Origin: an uncultured Bacteroidales bacterium | GTDB lineage: Bacteria; Bacteroidota; Bacteroidia; Bacteroidales; UBA932 | NCBI GenBank assembly: GCA_900319405.1 | Contig: ONOH01000011.1 | Span: 1 to 64,000, forward strand | Length of the DNA: 64,000 bases | Reading direction: 5' to 3' | Shown here: piece after piece, positions 49,951-58,581 of the stretch | Layout of the letters: each line of letters begins with the position of its first letter | How positions within the stretch are numbered: position 1 is the first letter of the stretch | The notes under the pieces: generated by a model | Seen by the model: the letters and a program-made list of their open reading frames with translations, nothing else | Told to the model about the DNA's origin: nothing | The model's database searches: none | Translations under genes and position numbers: made by a program

Positions 49951-50955
49951 CTACTCAACTACTCGGTAAACATGTATTGTACCCAGGTCTTCAAAATGGC
50001 AAAGGAAAGTTTGTCCTGGTTGCCAATGATTCTGAAGGATTAATTCTTTTATGGTATTATCGCCACGCAGGGTACCTCCATAGTGGTAGGTTCCGATTTT
50101 CGCCTCGTACTGATGGCCATGATATTCAACAAATACTTGATCACAAAAATGCGGGAGTGTTTTGGCATTATCCATTATTTGGAGGGTACTTCCACTATCA
50201 TAGACTTTCAACATTACAAAATTTCCCTTCCAAACAGTCATGGCGCTTTCAAATAATGTCGGATAATAATGATCTACCCTGTCTATTTGCCCGTAACCCG
50301 GCCAAGGACATATGTTGTATCCGTGAAGTGTCATACCGCCGTAAAAAAAGTATTCCGGCATTGACTTTCCGCTTCGTACGGTCCGTGCCAGCGGAGCATT
50401 CCAGTCAAAGAAATTCGTCCAATTGAATCCGAAGGCATGGCCGGGTTGAATGATGGCGATACCTTTTGGCGTAATCTTGTTGGCAAGATAGAGTCCGGTA
50501 TAGGCTGCCACCCCTTCCGCACCCAAGAAGAGAAGCGAAAAACGTTTGGGACCATGCTCTTCACCATACTCCCTGTCTCTTTCCAAAACAGCCCATTGAG
50601 CAAAAGGCTTCCATTCATCTCTATAACGCTGGTACTCTTCCGGATTGATGTATTCCGGCATCTTCATTTGCTTATCCGCTCCGATGTCACTGGGATTCAA
50701 GGCTCGATGAGCGAATATATGATAACCACGGAATTCGTTCAGATGCTCGAGGAGTCTCTTCTCACCAGTAGAATAATCTACATAAACAAAACTGCAAATT
50801 CTCAGTTGTGAGAAGTGCATGTTGCAGTACCGGATCAATTCTCCATCGATATCGCATGCGGGATAGAAAAGTGAGTCCTTAAGCAATTCTTTCAATGGGA
50901 AAGGCCCCTGCTCAATGGCGTGAACAGTTAGTTTTTGAAGAGAAGCTATGTCCAT
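49951..50955 (-). CDS. Unknown protein in the accessory island
   Basis: 334 residues from ATG 50955 (a TTG three codons upstream is possible). No signal peptide. Recognisable only by conserved-looking blocks: RFSLLFLGAEGVAAYTGLYL, ITPKGIAIIQPGHAFGFNWT and NFFDWNAPLARTVRSGKSMP. The glycine-rich segment could be nucleotide-binding, but no motif is decisive. It lies 30 bp downstream of the WYL-PARG gene on the same strand, so the two are probably co-transcribed. Confidence 0.65.
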   Translation of the reverse strand: MDIASLQKLTVHAIEQGPFPLKELLKDSLFYPACDIDGELIRYCNMHFSQLRICSFVYVDYSTGEKRLLEHLNEFRGYHIFAHRALNPSDIGADKQMKMPEYINPEEYQRYRDEWKPFAQWAVLERDREYGEEHGPKRFSLLFLGAEGVAAYTGLYLANKITPKGIAIIQPGHAFGFNWTNFFDWNAPLARTVRSGKSMPEYFFYGGMTLHGYNICPWPGYGQIDRVDHYYPTLFESAMTVWKGNFVMLKVYDSGSTLQIMDNAKTLPHFCDQVFVEYHGHQYEAKIGTYHYGGTLRGDNTIKELILQNHWQPGQTFLCHFEDLGTIHVYRVVE

Positions 50956-50985
50956 AAATATCAACCTTAACTAGTTATCATACAT

Positions 50986-52953
50986 TTATTTATCAAATAA
51001 TTCATAAAATGCCGCATATTTCCCGTACACTCCAATCTCTCCCGGCTTCCCGTGCTCCAGGATGGCGAAGCGGATGTCCTTGAAACGGCCGAGGAACTCA
51101 TCTTCTTCCAAGATGTCATAGAACAGGCGGGCAACGATCTCGCTCTTCAAGCGGAAAGCTCCGCAGCCGAAGGCCCCGAGGACAATCGAATCGTGCCCGT
51201 TGACAAGTGCGATGCGATAGATGGTTCGGATCTTATCCTGCATAATCTCCAGCCCTTCTGGGGTAAATCCCCCATCGGCCGAGCGGTACTGCCCGTCCCG
51301 GGCAGGATGGTCTTCCCTATCCCGGAAGTTCAGCGCCGCTACGGAGATGACACCCACCTTAAAGGGTTCGTCCAATAGGCGATAGTTGTCGAATCCGTCC
51401 CGAAACACCGTCACTCCAGGAGAATAGACGCCTCCATAATGGTAATCCATCGGATAGGCCTTCCCCTTGAAAGGAACGCCTACGGTATCTGCCATATTCT
51501 CCGCGTAGTACTGGTAGAGCGAGCGGGATAGCGTACTCACCCGGCAGAGGCTCTCCTCCTGGGCGTTGGAGCCGCGAGGATACCAGCCACAGGCAGTGTA
51601 GCAGTCCGCAAGGTTGAGAACGGCGGGGTTGCCCCCCTCATCCAGCATTTGTTTGGCCACCCGGAACGAATCATTGTTGACCACCTTCGTCTCGGTGCCA
51701 GCCGCATAGCAGGGGCCACTCTTGGAGAGCCAAAAGCGCTTCGAGTACACGATTGTTCCCCTCAGCATTGGGTCATCTTCGCCCGGAAGGGCGACAATCT
51801 TCCCGCTGTCAGTCTTATAACCCCCAGCAGCGAAAATCTCATTATTATTCTTGTAAACATCCGCACGGACGGACTTGCCAGCGAACGAGCCCTTGGCTGC
51901 CTTGACAGCAGCCGTTTGAGTATCCCATGTAGGGATATTGGTATTCTTCATGATATCGGGAGTTTTTGTGCCCCCAATATCGGAATTCTTTTCCGAACCG
52001 CCATCCCTTTTTTGCCAAATGTCGGCATAACGGCCTTTCATTTTTTCGATTTCTTTGGCCAGGGTCAAGCGGAGGGACTCCGGTTCCAGCACCTCTATTC
52101 GGTCTCCCCGGGAGAGCAGCTCCTGGATGAACTCCCAGCTCTCCGTCCCCACATATAACTCGAAGACGGCATCATCGTCACTAGTAATGATCTCTTTCTG
52201 GGAGATGTGCACAGGAGCCGAGCGCCAGTAGTCGCACTCCCTGCCGAAAGCCTTAACCAGAACTCTCTGAGGCTTGCTCACAGTAACGCCGAACGCGTAC
52301 TGGAAATACTCTTCCCCATCGAAGATCTTCGGCATCCGGAACCCCTTGTCCGTGACACGCACTCCCATGGTACGCCTGTCAAGGGCGAAGGTCTTGAGCT
52401 CCCCGTTCTCCCGCCCCAGCAGGTACCAACGGCGTTTGAACAGCTTAAGGCAGTAGGGAGCGACAACACGGGGGGTCGGTTTCTTTTCTCCGAATTTCCT
52501 GTACATCAGCTCCACTTGCTTCCCCTCCTTCATCGCCCGGACAACCCTGTCCAGCCATTCCGGCCAGCGGACGGTCGGTTCCTCGTACAAGATGCGACTT
52601 CCCATCCCCTTCAGCCGCTCGGCCATTTCATTGAGGGACAGCATGGCGATGAGGGCCCCCTGACGGTTCGCCGCATCTTTCCCTTCCAGGTAGGAAATTC
52701 GGTACTTCCCTTCCTTCCCTTCCTTTCCTTCCCCCCGTTCACGGAGTTCGATGTTTATTCCGAAAATCTCCCGAATGGCATCAATATGGTTATGAAAGGT
52801 GCGCCTTGGGAGCGGCTTGCCTTCCTCGGGGTTCAAGGGAGAGTCCTTCCAGGCCTCATCTATCTGATTGAAAGTCATTCCCCCGTACCGGTCCTCGGAG
52901 CAGCGGAGCTGGTTGATAAGCCATACGTAGCGTTTGAAATCGTTGTAGGCCAT
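50986..52953 (-). CDS. WYL transcription regulator fused to PARG-type macrodomain
   Basis: 655 residues. Residues ~1-100: N-terminal winged-helix-like region (YVWLINQLRCSEDRYGGMTF, LPRRTFHNHIDAI). ~130-215: WYL domain with KLFKRRWYLLGR (~170-181) and FALDRRTMGVRV. ~230-310: WCX-like extension. After a linker (~315-340) comes a TIGR02452/microbial PARG domain (~345-655) with AAKGSFAGKSVRA, VLNLADCYTACGWYPRGS, NAQEESLCRVSTL (~463-475) and SIVLGAFGCGAFR. The NAQEE pair is where PARG catalytic glutamates lie. WYL sensors commonly regulate defence operons. PARG domains remove ADP-ribose. The fusion suggests a regulator tied to ADP-ribosylation, which is inference. Confidence 0.85.
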   Translation of the reverse strand: MAYNDFKRYVWLINQLRCSEDRYGGMTFNQIDEAWKDSPLNPEEGKPLPRRTFHNHIDAIREIFGINIELRERGEGKEGKEGKYRISYLEGKDAANRQGALIAMLSLNEMAERLKGMGSRILYEEPTVRWPEWLDRVVRAMKEGKQVELMYRKFGEKKPTPRVVAPYCLKLFKRRWYLLGRENGELKTFALDRRTMGVRVTDKGFRMPKIFDGEEYFQYAFGVTVSKPQRVLVKAFGRECDYWRSAPVHISQKEIITSDDDAVFELYVGTESWEFIQELLSRGDRIEVLEPESLRLTLAKEIEKMKGRYADIWQKRDGGSEKNSDIGGTKTPDIMKNTNIPTWDTQTAAVKAAKGSFAGKSVRADVYKNNNEIFAAGGYKTDSGKIVALPGEDDPMLRGTIVYSKRFWLSKSGPCYAAGTETKVVNNDSFRVAKQMLDEGGNPAVLNLADCYTACGWYPRGSNAQEESLCRVSTLSRSLYQYYAENMADTVGVPFKGKAYPMDYHYGGVYSPGVTVFRDGFDNYRLLDEPFKVGVISVAALNFRDREDHPARDGQYRSADGGFTPEGLEIMQDKIRTIYRIALVNGHDSIVLGAFGCGAFRLKSEIVARLFYDILEEDEFLGRFKDIRFAILEHGKPGEIGVYGKYAAFYELFDK

Positions 52954-52972
52954 AGTTTCAGTGTCTATTCAC

Positions 52973-52980
52973 CAAAAATA
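52973..52980 (-). promoter_or_regulatory. TAnnTTTG box for WYL-PARG gene
   Basis: TATTTTTG on the minus strand, 19 nt before ATG 52953. Confidence 0.5.
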
Positions 52981-53044
52981 TAACCATTTGCCGGGTTTTG
53001 GCAAAAAAGCACCCGTATTTTTTTGCGGTCTGAGGATTAAATTA

Positions 53045-53052
53045 TACATTTG
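53045..53052 (+). promoter_or_regulatory. TAnnTTTG box for the cytosine-free gene
   Basis: TACATTTG, 95 nt before ATG 53148, giving a leader of roughly 90 nt that contains the inverted repeat at 53090-53111. Confidence 0.45.
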
Positions 53053-53089
53053 GCCCGAAAGATTTTTCCACATCATATATATATTAAAG

Positions 53090-53111
53090 TATGGGATAGG
53101 ATTATCCCATA
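53090..53111. promoter_or_regulatory. Perfect 9-bp inverted repeat (operator candidate)
   Basis: TATGGGATA (53090-53098) and TATCCCATA (53103-53111) around GGAT. Located between the divergent WYL-PARG gene and the cytosine-free gene. It could be the WYL protein's operator or an RNA hairpin in the leader. Confidence 0.5.
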
Positions 53112-53147
53112 TTACCCGGATTGTTTTTTTATTTAAATTCGATGATT

Positions 53148-53830
53148 ATGAAAAAGATTGTTGTTTTGAAAGTTGAAGGTGTAATGGTTAAGGATGTAGT
53201 GAAGGATTATGTGAAGGGTGTGGTGAATAAGAAGTTTAATGAGAAGGTGGTGGAGATGGAGAGAAGGGAGGGTATTGATTTATATGAGAAGATGATGAAA
53301 AAGTGGGAGAAGGTGGGTAAGGAGTTGGAGGAGGAAGGAAATGAGGGGTTGAAGATGATGGTAGATATGGAGATAAGTAGGATTGAGGAGATTGTTAGGG
53401 TGAAAAGGAGTGAACTGGTAGAGGAGGAGTGTAGGGTGAAGAGTGAGTTGGAGAAGGAGGTGATGGAGAGTGAGGAGGTGAAGAAGAAGAAGAAGGGGTT
53501 TAGTGAGGATTTTGAGAATAAGAAGTTGAATAAAGGTATGAATAAGGTGGTAAAGATGTTGGATGGTATGAAGGGGGATAATTATAGGTTGGTGGTATGG
53601 AGTAAATATCCTGAGAGTAGAGTAAGGATGTTATTGTATAAGAATGGGGTGAGTGGATTTGAGGTTGTGAGGGATGTAAATGAGATTAAGGGAAGGGTAA
53701 GATAGTTGTTTTCAGTAATGATAGGGAGGATAAGGTTATGAAGGGGGTGAAGGTGGTAGGTTTTGAAAGTAGGGTTGAGAGTGGTGAGGTGTTTTTGAAT
53801 AGGTTGGGATTGTATAAGAAGGTAGCTTAA
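53148..53830 (+). CDS. Degenerate HAD-like gene, almost free of cytosine, frameshifted near 53690
   Basis: Frame 1 runs from ATG 53148 to TAG 53705 (185 residues). The adjoining frame from 53690 to TAA 53830 continues with KIVVFSNDREDKVMKGVKVV and GFESRVESGEVFLNRLG, so one G appears lost in a G-rich tract. The N terminus KKIVVLKVEGVMV mirrors HAD motif I (FDVDGVLV) with both acidic residues altered, and RLVVWSKYPESRVRMLLYKN mirrors motif II. Coding-strand C is nearly absent (4 in 53141-53825). The protein correspondingly lacks Ala, Thr, His and Gln in its first frame and has one Pro. All arginines use AGR. Probably inactive as a phosphatase. Function unknown. Confidence 0.6.
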
Positions 53831-53853
53831 TCCATTATTTCGTAAAGGTTTTT

Positions 53854-53877
53854 CGGCAAGTCCGCCCGGGCTTGCCG
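53854..53877 (+). terminator. Hairpin after the cytosine-free gene
   Basis: CGGCAAG (53854-53860) and CTTGCCG (53871-53877) pair perfectly, 24 bp after the stop, without a T-run. Base composition returns to normal here. Confidence 0.45.
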
Positions 53878-53974
53878 GGGGTATTGTGTCTCTACGCGGG
53901 GAGAAAGTTATCAAACCCATACAACATACTGTACGCATATATAATAGAGTTATTCATTTTAAATCCGGTTCAAT

Positions 53975-54718
53975 ATGATTATCATCAAGTCTCACAAGTG
54001 TTCTTCTGAAAAGCTCCGTAATGATTACCCCGGCGCCGTGATCATCGATGTGACCTCCCATGCCAAGGATGAGTTCATCCGCCTCTCCCCCTTCTACCCT
54101 CACGGCGGTATCCCCGTGCCGTTCTCCCCTGGCTGGTCGGCCTCCTGTGTGGAAGCCGTATGGCAGGGCCTGAAGGATTATGAATCGGTCGGCATCGATA
54201 CCGATATGTTCTCCAATACCTCGATGAAGAATATCAAGCGTACCACCCGCCGTTTCGGGGTCATGAAGGGCCACCGGAAGGGGGTGTCCGGCAAGGAGGT
54301 GCTGGGGTACATCCAGGCCCGCAAGCTCATCTACCTGCCCATCTACCGCTGGGTGTTGGAGAATAAGGTACGGGTGGAGATTGAGAAGCTGAGGCAGCTC
54401 TCAAGCGATCAGACGGTTATCCTCTTAGATTACGCGACCAATGCCAACGTGGAGGATGGCTCCTCTCCTCTCTCCCATGCGGCCCTCATCAAGGCCTTCA
54501 TCGAGGGGACATATCCTGCCTGCGAAAGCATGGGCGGTTCACGGGAAGAGCCCGCCGGGGAGCCCGGCGTTTCCTTCCACGTTGGGCAGAGGGTGAGCCA
54601 CCCGGTCTTCGGGGAGGGGATTATCTCCTTCATGGAGGGTGAGCGGGCGCTTATCAACTTCGACAAGGAGGGCGAGAAGCTGATGGCCTTCCGGTACGCC
54701 AGGCTCAGCCTGGCCTAG
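53975..54718 (+). CDS. DUF6939-like protein with C-terminal Tudor-like domain
   Basis: 247 residues. The N-terminal ~185 residues match a family I recall as DUF6939: YPGAVIIDVTSHAKDEFIRL, SPFYPHGGIPVPFSPGWSAS, GVMKGHRKGVSGKEVLGYIQ, ARKLIYLPIYRWVLENKV and VILLDYATNANVEDGSSPLS. Residues ~198-247 (VGQRVSHPVFGEGIISFMEG, ALINFDKEGEKLMAFRYARL) match the small Tudor-like domain at the end of UvrD/PcrA helicases, which binds RNA polymerase. First of four plus-strand genes ending at 58577. Confidence 0.65.
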   Translation: MIIIKSHKCSSEKLRNDYPGAVIIDVTSHAKDEFIRLSPFYPHGGIPVPFSPGWSASCVEAVWQGLKDYESVGIDTDMFSNTSMKNIKRTTRRFGVMKGHRKGVSGKEVLGYIQARKLIYLPIYRWVLENKVRVEIEKLRQLSSDQTVILLDYATNANVEDGSSPLSHAALIKAFIEGTYPACESMGGSREEPAGEPGVSFHVGQRVSHPVFGEGIISFMEGERALINFDKEGEKLMAFRYARLSLA

Positions 54719-54750
54719 TTGAATGTCAAACCTTAATTTACTGTGATAAT

Positions 54751-56664
54751 ATGAAAAATCTTGAACGCTGGATTTTGGAAATCCGTAATGGAGGTAGCAA
54801 GTACATCCTCATCTGTAGGAGAATCGGGAAACAAGTGTTATGGGGATTCATGGACGGCAGCGGCAAGGAGGTCATCCCCTGCCGTTACCTCCGTGCCGGT
54901 CCGTTCTCTGACGGGCTGGCATTAGTATGTGACGGCGCAAATGAGTATTTCATCGATGAGTCCGGCGAAATAGCCTTTGAGCTCGATGAGAGGTACGAAT
55001 ACGGCCAGTTTGAGAACGGCCGATGTGAAATCCGCCCCTGGGAGGAGGAGCGTCACGGTTACGTAAACAAAAAAGGGGAACTCATTTCTCCCATCATGGA
55101 TGATGAGCCGCTCTTTCCGGAGGGACTCCAGGTTCACGACTACGACATGGGCGACAGCCCCTGCGAGTGGGTCAATGAAAAAGGTGACGTGGTTATCGTG
55201 GCCCGGGACCTGGACTTCTACAACGGCTGGGATTTCCGCGACCGTCTCGCCTCTGCCTCCCACACGAAGTACGGCAGTTACGGGTTCCTTGACCAGAGGG
55301 GGCAGGTGGTGATTCCCTTCATCTTCACGAATGTCCTGCCTTGGGCCGACGGGATGGCTCCCGTCTCGGTTGACGGGAAGTGGGGATTCATCGACCTGGA
55401 CATGAACAGCCTCATCCCGTGCGAGTACCATTATGGATTGCTCTCTCATCCGTATTTCGATGAGGACGGCATCATGCTCGTAAAAAAGTCATTCAATAAA
55501 GATGAGGAAACCAGGGAGCCCATTGACTTCCTTTATGGTGCCATTGACCGCTGCGGCCGGGAGATTATTCCTGTTGATTACTACGGCATCGCCAAGATTG
55601 ACGGGAAGATAGCCGTCCTTGACGATCTGATAGACGAGGAAGGAGACTGTTATTCGGGAGTCAGGTGGTTCGATGTGGGAAAGCAAGAAGGGGACGGGTA
55701 CGTGTATCAGTTTGACTGCGAGGGGCTTCCCCTCAAGAAGGTTGCCACGCTCGAGGGCGGCCTTCTCCGTTGGGGCTTCCTGGATGCCGAAGGAGCAGAG
55801 GTGGTTCCCTGCATGTACGATGATGCCATGGTAAGGAACGGGCTCATTCGTGTCAGGAAGAATGGCCTCTGGACTTTTGTGAAGCCTTCTGGGGAGTTCC
55901 TTACACCCTTCCTCTACCAGTCGGCGTTCTCCCCCGTGGTCGGGGGTATGTGCGCCGTCCAGCGCGAAGGCCTCTGGGGCTTCATAAACGAGGAGGGAGA
56001 GGAGATGGTCCCCTGCAGGTACGATGCCGTCACCGATTTCGTTGAAGGCAGGAGCATGGTACTGCTGGAGGAGCGGTACGGGTTCATCGCTGCAGATGGG
56101 AGGGAGGTTACTCCGCTCATCTACGATATGGCATACCCCTTCTCGGGCGGTCTCGCATGGGTCAGGAAAGGCGCCGGAGTGGGTAGTATCAACAAGGATG
56201 GAGAAGAAGTCATCCCATGCCGTTTCGACCGCGTAGGGGAATGCTCGGAAGGTCTTGTCAGCGTATGTCTGACGAGTAAAAAGACTAAACACTACATGTT
56301 TTTGGATTTGGATGGCAATACCGTCATCGACCTCGACGGTATGGACCTGGATGCCGTCTCCATCTTCTCGGAAGGACTCTGTGGCATCTGCAAGAACTTC
56401 GAATGGGGTTTCATCGACCGGAGTGGGAAGGTGGTGATACCCATGACATTCCATCAGCCTTACTTCAACCTGCAAGTTCAGTTCATCCACGGCCTCTGTC
56501 TCTTCCGTTCACCGGAAAACTGGGGCCTAGGCGCCATCAACACAAGAGGAGAGATCGTCATCCCGGCCGCTTACCGGAGGATTGACTGGCAGGAGGATGG
56601 CCGATGGGCCGCCCGGGTCGGAGAAGAAACGCATTATTATAACAACAACGGAGAAAGACTATGA
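54751..56664 (+). CDS. WG-repeat protein
   Basis: 637 residues built from about ten or more WG/KWGFID-type repeats of ~40-60 residues (WGFMDGSGKEVIPCRYLRAG, KWGFIDLDMNSLIPCEYHYG, LWGFINEEGEEMVPCRYDAV, EWGFIDRSGKVVIPMTFHQP). No signal peptide, so likely cytoplasmic and a protein-binding scaffold. Starts 32 bp after the DUF6939-like gene. Its stop overlaps the AAA+ start by 4 bp (ATGA). WG repeats are poorly characterised. Confidence 0.88.
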   Translation: MKNLERWILEIRNGGSKYILICRRIGKQVLWGFMDGSGKEVIPCRYLRAGPFSDGLALVCDGANEYFIDESGEIAFELDERYEYGQFENGRCEIRPWEEERHGYVNKKGELISPIMDDEPLFPEGLQVHDYDMGDSPCEWVNEKGDVVIVARDLDFYNGWDFRDRLASASHTKYGSYGFLDQRGQVVIPFIFTNVLPWADGMAPVSVDGKWGFIDLDMNSLIPCEYHYGLLSHPYFDEDGIMLVKKSFNKDEETREPIDFLYGAIDRCGREIIPVDYYGIAKIDGKIAVLDDLIDEEGDCYSGVRWFDVGKQEGDGYVYQFDCEGLPLKKVATLEGGLLRWGFLDAEGAEVVPCMYDDAMVRNGLIRVRKNGLWTFVKPSGEFLTPFLYQSAFSPVVGGMCAVQREGLWGFINEEGEEMVPCRYDAVTDFVEGRSMVLLEERYGFIAADGREVTPLIYDMAYPFSGGLAWVRKGAGVGSINKDGEEVIPCRFDRVGECSEGLVSVCLTSKKTKHYMFLDLDGNTVIDLDGMDLDAVSIFSEGLCGICKNFEWGFIDRSGKVVIPMTFHQPYFNLQVQFIHGLCLFRSPENWGLGAINTRGEIVIPAAYRRIDWQEDGRWAARVGEETHYYNNNGERL

Positions 56665-58301
56665 GTAAAACCCTTACCGAATCCCTTGACCACCTGCTTG
56701 ACCTTGTCGACCTGGAGTGTACGAACGCCCAGGGCGACATGTTCTTCGACCCCGAACACATGGAGCGCCTCAAGGTGGAAACCGATTACCTGGAAGAGCG
56801 CCTGAATATCACGCCTTTCCAGTGTATCATCCTTGCGAAGGCCATACAGACCGCCGAGCGTAACTGTAACATGCGCAAGATCGGTCACGATCTTGGCATG
56901 AGCTACCTACAGACCCTGTCCCATGCTGCAGACTTCAACGCCCTCCGGGACAAAGGTTACTTCTTCATCACGCGGGACAAGCAAATCCACATACCCAGCG
57001 GGGCCCTCGATGCGTTGATGAACAACCGCCCCGTGGAGAAACCCAAACTGGATGGTCTTTCCTCGAAAGCCCTCCTTCGCAGGATCGGCATCATCATGAG
57101 GCAGCTCTCCATGGAGCAGAAGGAGGACAGGGGCGCACTTGAGGAGATGGACCGCCTGATTATGGCCAACAAAAAGACCGGTTACGGGAAGGCCTGTTAC
57201 AAGTACTTTTACGGAATGCAGGTCAGCGACACCGAGCGCTACCTTTTCTACATTCTCTCCCACTTGTATGTGAACAGGGAAATGACCTCCTTCGAATCCG
57301 AAGACCTTGATAGTTATGTCTCTGAGGCCGCCACACTGGAGGTTCTCAAAGACCGTTTCGAGGACGGATCCCTGGAGCTGGTGAGCCGCGGAGTCCTTGC
57401 TCCCGCCGACCGGGACGGCATGATTGCCCGCGGCACCTATTCCTTCAAGGACAACATTATCAAAGAGTTCTTCTCTGAGTTGAAGACCTCCGGCCTCCAC
57501 ACAATCCAGCTCACTGACAGTAAGGACAAACCCCGGAAGGAACTCTTCTACAACCCCGCTGAAGGCGCCCAGGTGGAGAAACTTGCTTCCCTGATCGACC
57601 CCGACCATCTTGGCAACATCTTCGAGTCCATGAAGGCCAAAGGGCTGCGCACGGGTTTCACCTGCCTCTTCTACGGCGCACCCGGAACAGGCAAAACAGA
57701 GACCGTTTACCAGCTTGCCCGCCGCACGGGCCGGAAGATTCTTCAGGCCGACGTGGCCCAACTCCGCAACTGCTACATCGGCGAGACGGAGAAGAATGTC
57801 CGCCGTCTGTTCATGGACTACCGAACGGCCAACGTCGAGGAGGAGTTCACGCCCATTCTTCTTTTCAACGAGGCCGATGCTATCCTGGGGACCCGCATGG
57901 AGGGAGCCTCCCGGGCAGTGGACCGCATGGAAAACAGCGTGCAGAACATCCTCCTGCAGGAGCTGGAGGACTTCAGCGGCATCCTCATCGCCACCACCAA
58001 CCTCACCGGTAACCTCGACCCGGCTTTCGAACGGCGCTTCCTTTACAAAATCCGTTTCGACAAGCCCGGGCTGGAGCCACGCTCAATGATCTGGCGTTCG
58101 CAGTTCCCCTTCCTGACGGAGAAGGAGGCGCAAGCGTTGGCATCGGCCTTTGATTTCAGTGGCGGCCAGATAGAGAATGTACTCCGGAAGAGTACCGTAG
58201 ATGCCATCCTCTCCGGCAGGAAGGAAGGCTATGAGCAGCTCCGGCAGTATTGCCTGGAGGAAACCGTCAATAACAAAGATAGAAATAAAATTGGTTTCTG
58301 A
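56661..58301 (+). CDS. AAA+ ATPase
   Basis: 546 residues. The N-terminal ~290 residues are helical and unassigned. The AAA+ module has Walker A GAPGTGKTETVY (~339-350), a Walker-B-like ILLFNEADAIL (~400) with Asn in place of the usual first Asp, sensor-1 IATTNLTGNLD and the arginine-finger-like FERRFLYKIRF. It resembles CDC48/FtsH-type remodelling ATPases found beside partner proteins. Coupled to the WG-repeat gene by a 4-bp overlap and followed by a small membrane protein 3 bp later, suggesting a complex at the membrane. Confidence 0.87.
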   Translation: MSKTLTESLDHLLDLVDLECTNAQGDMFFDPEHMERLKVETDYLEERLNITPFQCIILAKAIQTAERNCNMRKIGHDLGMSYLQTLSHAADFNALRDKGYFFITRDKQIHIPSGALDALMNNRPVEKPKLDGLSSKALLRRIGIIMRQLSMEQKEDRGALEEMDRLIMANKKTGYGKACYKYFYGMQVSDTERYLFYILSHLYVNREMTSFESEDLDSYVSEAATLEVLKDRFEDGSLELVSRGVLAPADRDGMIARGTYSFKDNIIKEFFSELKTSGLHTIQLTDSKDKPRKELFYNPAEGAQVEKLASLIDPDHLGNIFESMKAKGLRTGFTCLFYGAPGTGKTETVYQLARRTGRKILQADVAQLRNCYIGETEKNVRRLFMDYRTANVEEEFTPILLFNEADAILGTRMEGASRAVDRMENSVQNILLQELEDFSGILIATTNLTGNLDPAFERRFLYKIRFDKPGLEPRSMIWRSQFPFLTEKEAQALASAFDFSGGQIENVLRKSTVDAILSGRKEGYEQLRQYCLEETVNNKDRNKIGF

Positions 58302-58304
58302 TTA

Positions 58305-58577
58305 ATGGAAGAATACTCTGTACTTGATGTTGGCATGGGTGTCATCGGCCGGATGTTCATGACTTTACTGGGGATCACTTGCGCCCCTCTTCTTCTGGCC
58401 GTATGGGAGCTCTATGCTCTCCTTTTTCTTTATCTCGGGATTCCGGCCCTTTTGATGAGGGCTGTCTTTCCGGGCACTACGCCCTGGATCAACAGGGCTT
58501 TCAACAAGTCCTATGAGTGGGTCAAACGTTTCTCTAAGGGGTTTCTTATGCTGTTCATTTTTCGAGAAATACTTTAG
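58305..58577 (+). CDS. Small membrane protein of the AAA+ operon
   Basis: 90 residues. One or two hydrophobic helices at ~10-57 (VIGRMFMTLLGITCAPLLLA and LYALLFLYLGIPALLM), then a basic amphipathic tail (INRAFNKSYEWVKRFSKGF). No family recognised. Position 3 bp after the AAA+ gene suggests a membrane anchor or effector. Could also be a pore-forming effector; nothing in the sequence decides. Confidence 0.6.
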   Translation: MEEYSVLDVGMGVIGRMFMTLLGITCAPLLLAVWELYALLFLYLGIPALLMRAVFPGTTPWINRAFNKSYEWVKRFSKGFLMLFIFREIL

Positions 58578-58581
58578 CAAT

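Noticed and set aside
53148..53830. Recent C-to-T hypermutation as the cause of the C-free gene
   Set aside because: Such editing should create many TAA/TAG/TGA stops and Cys/Trp from CAR and CGN codons. These are not seen, and Arg is encoded by AGR throughout.
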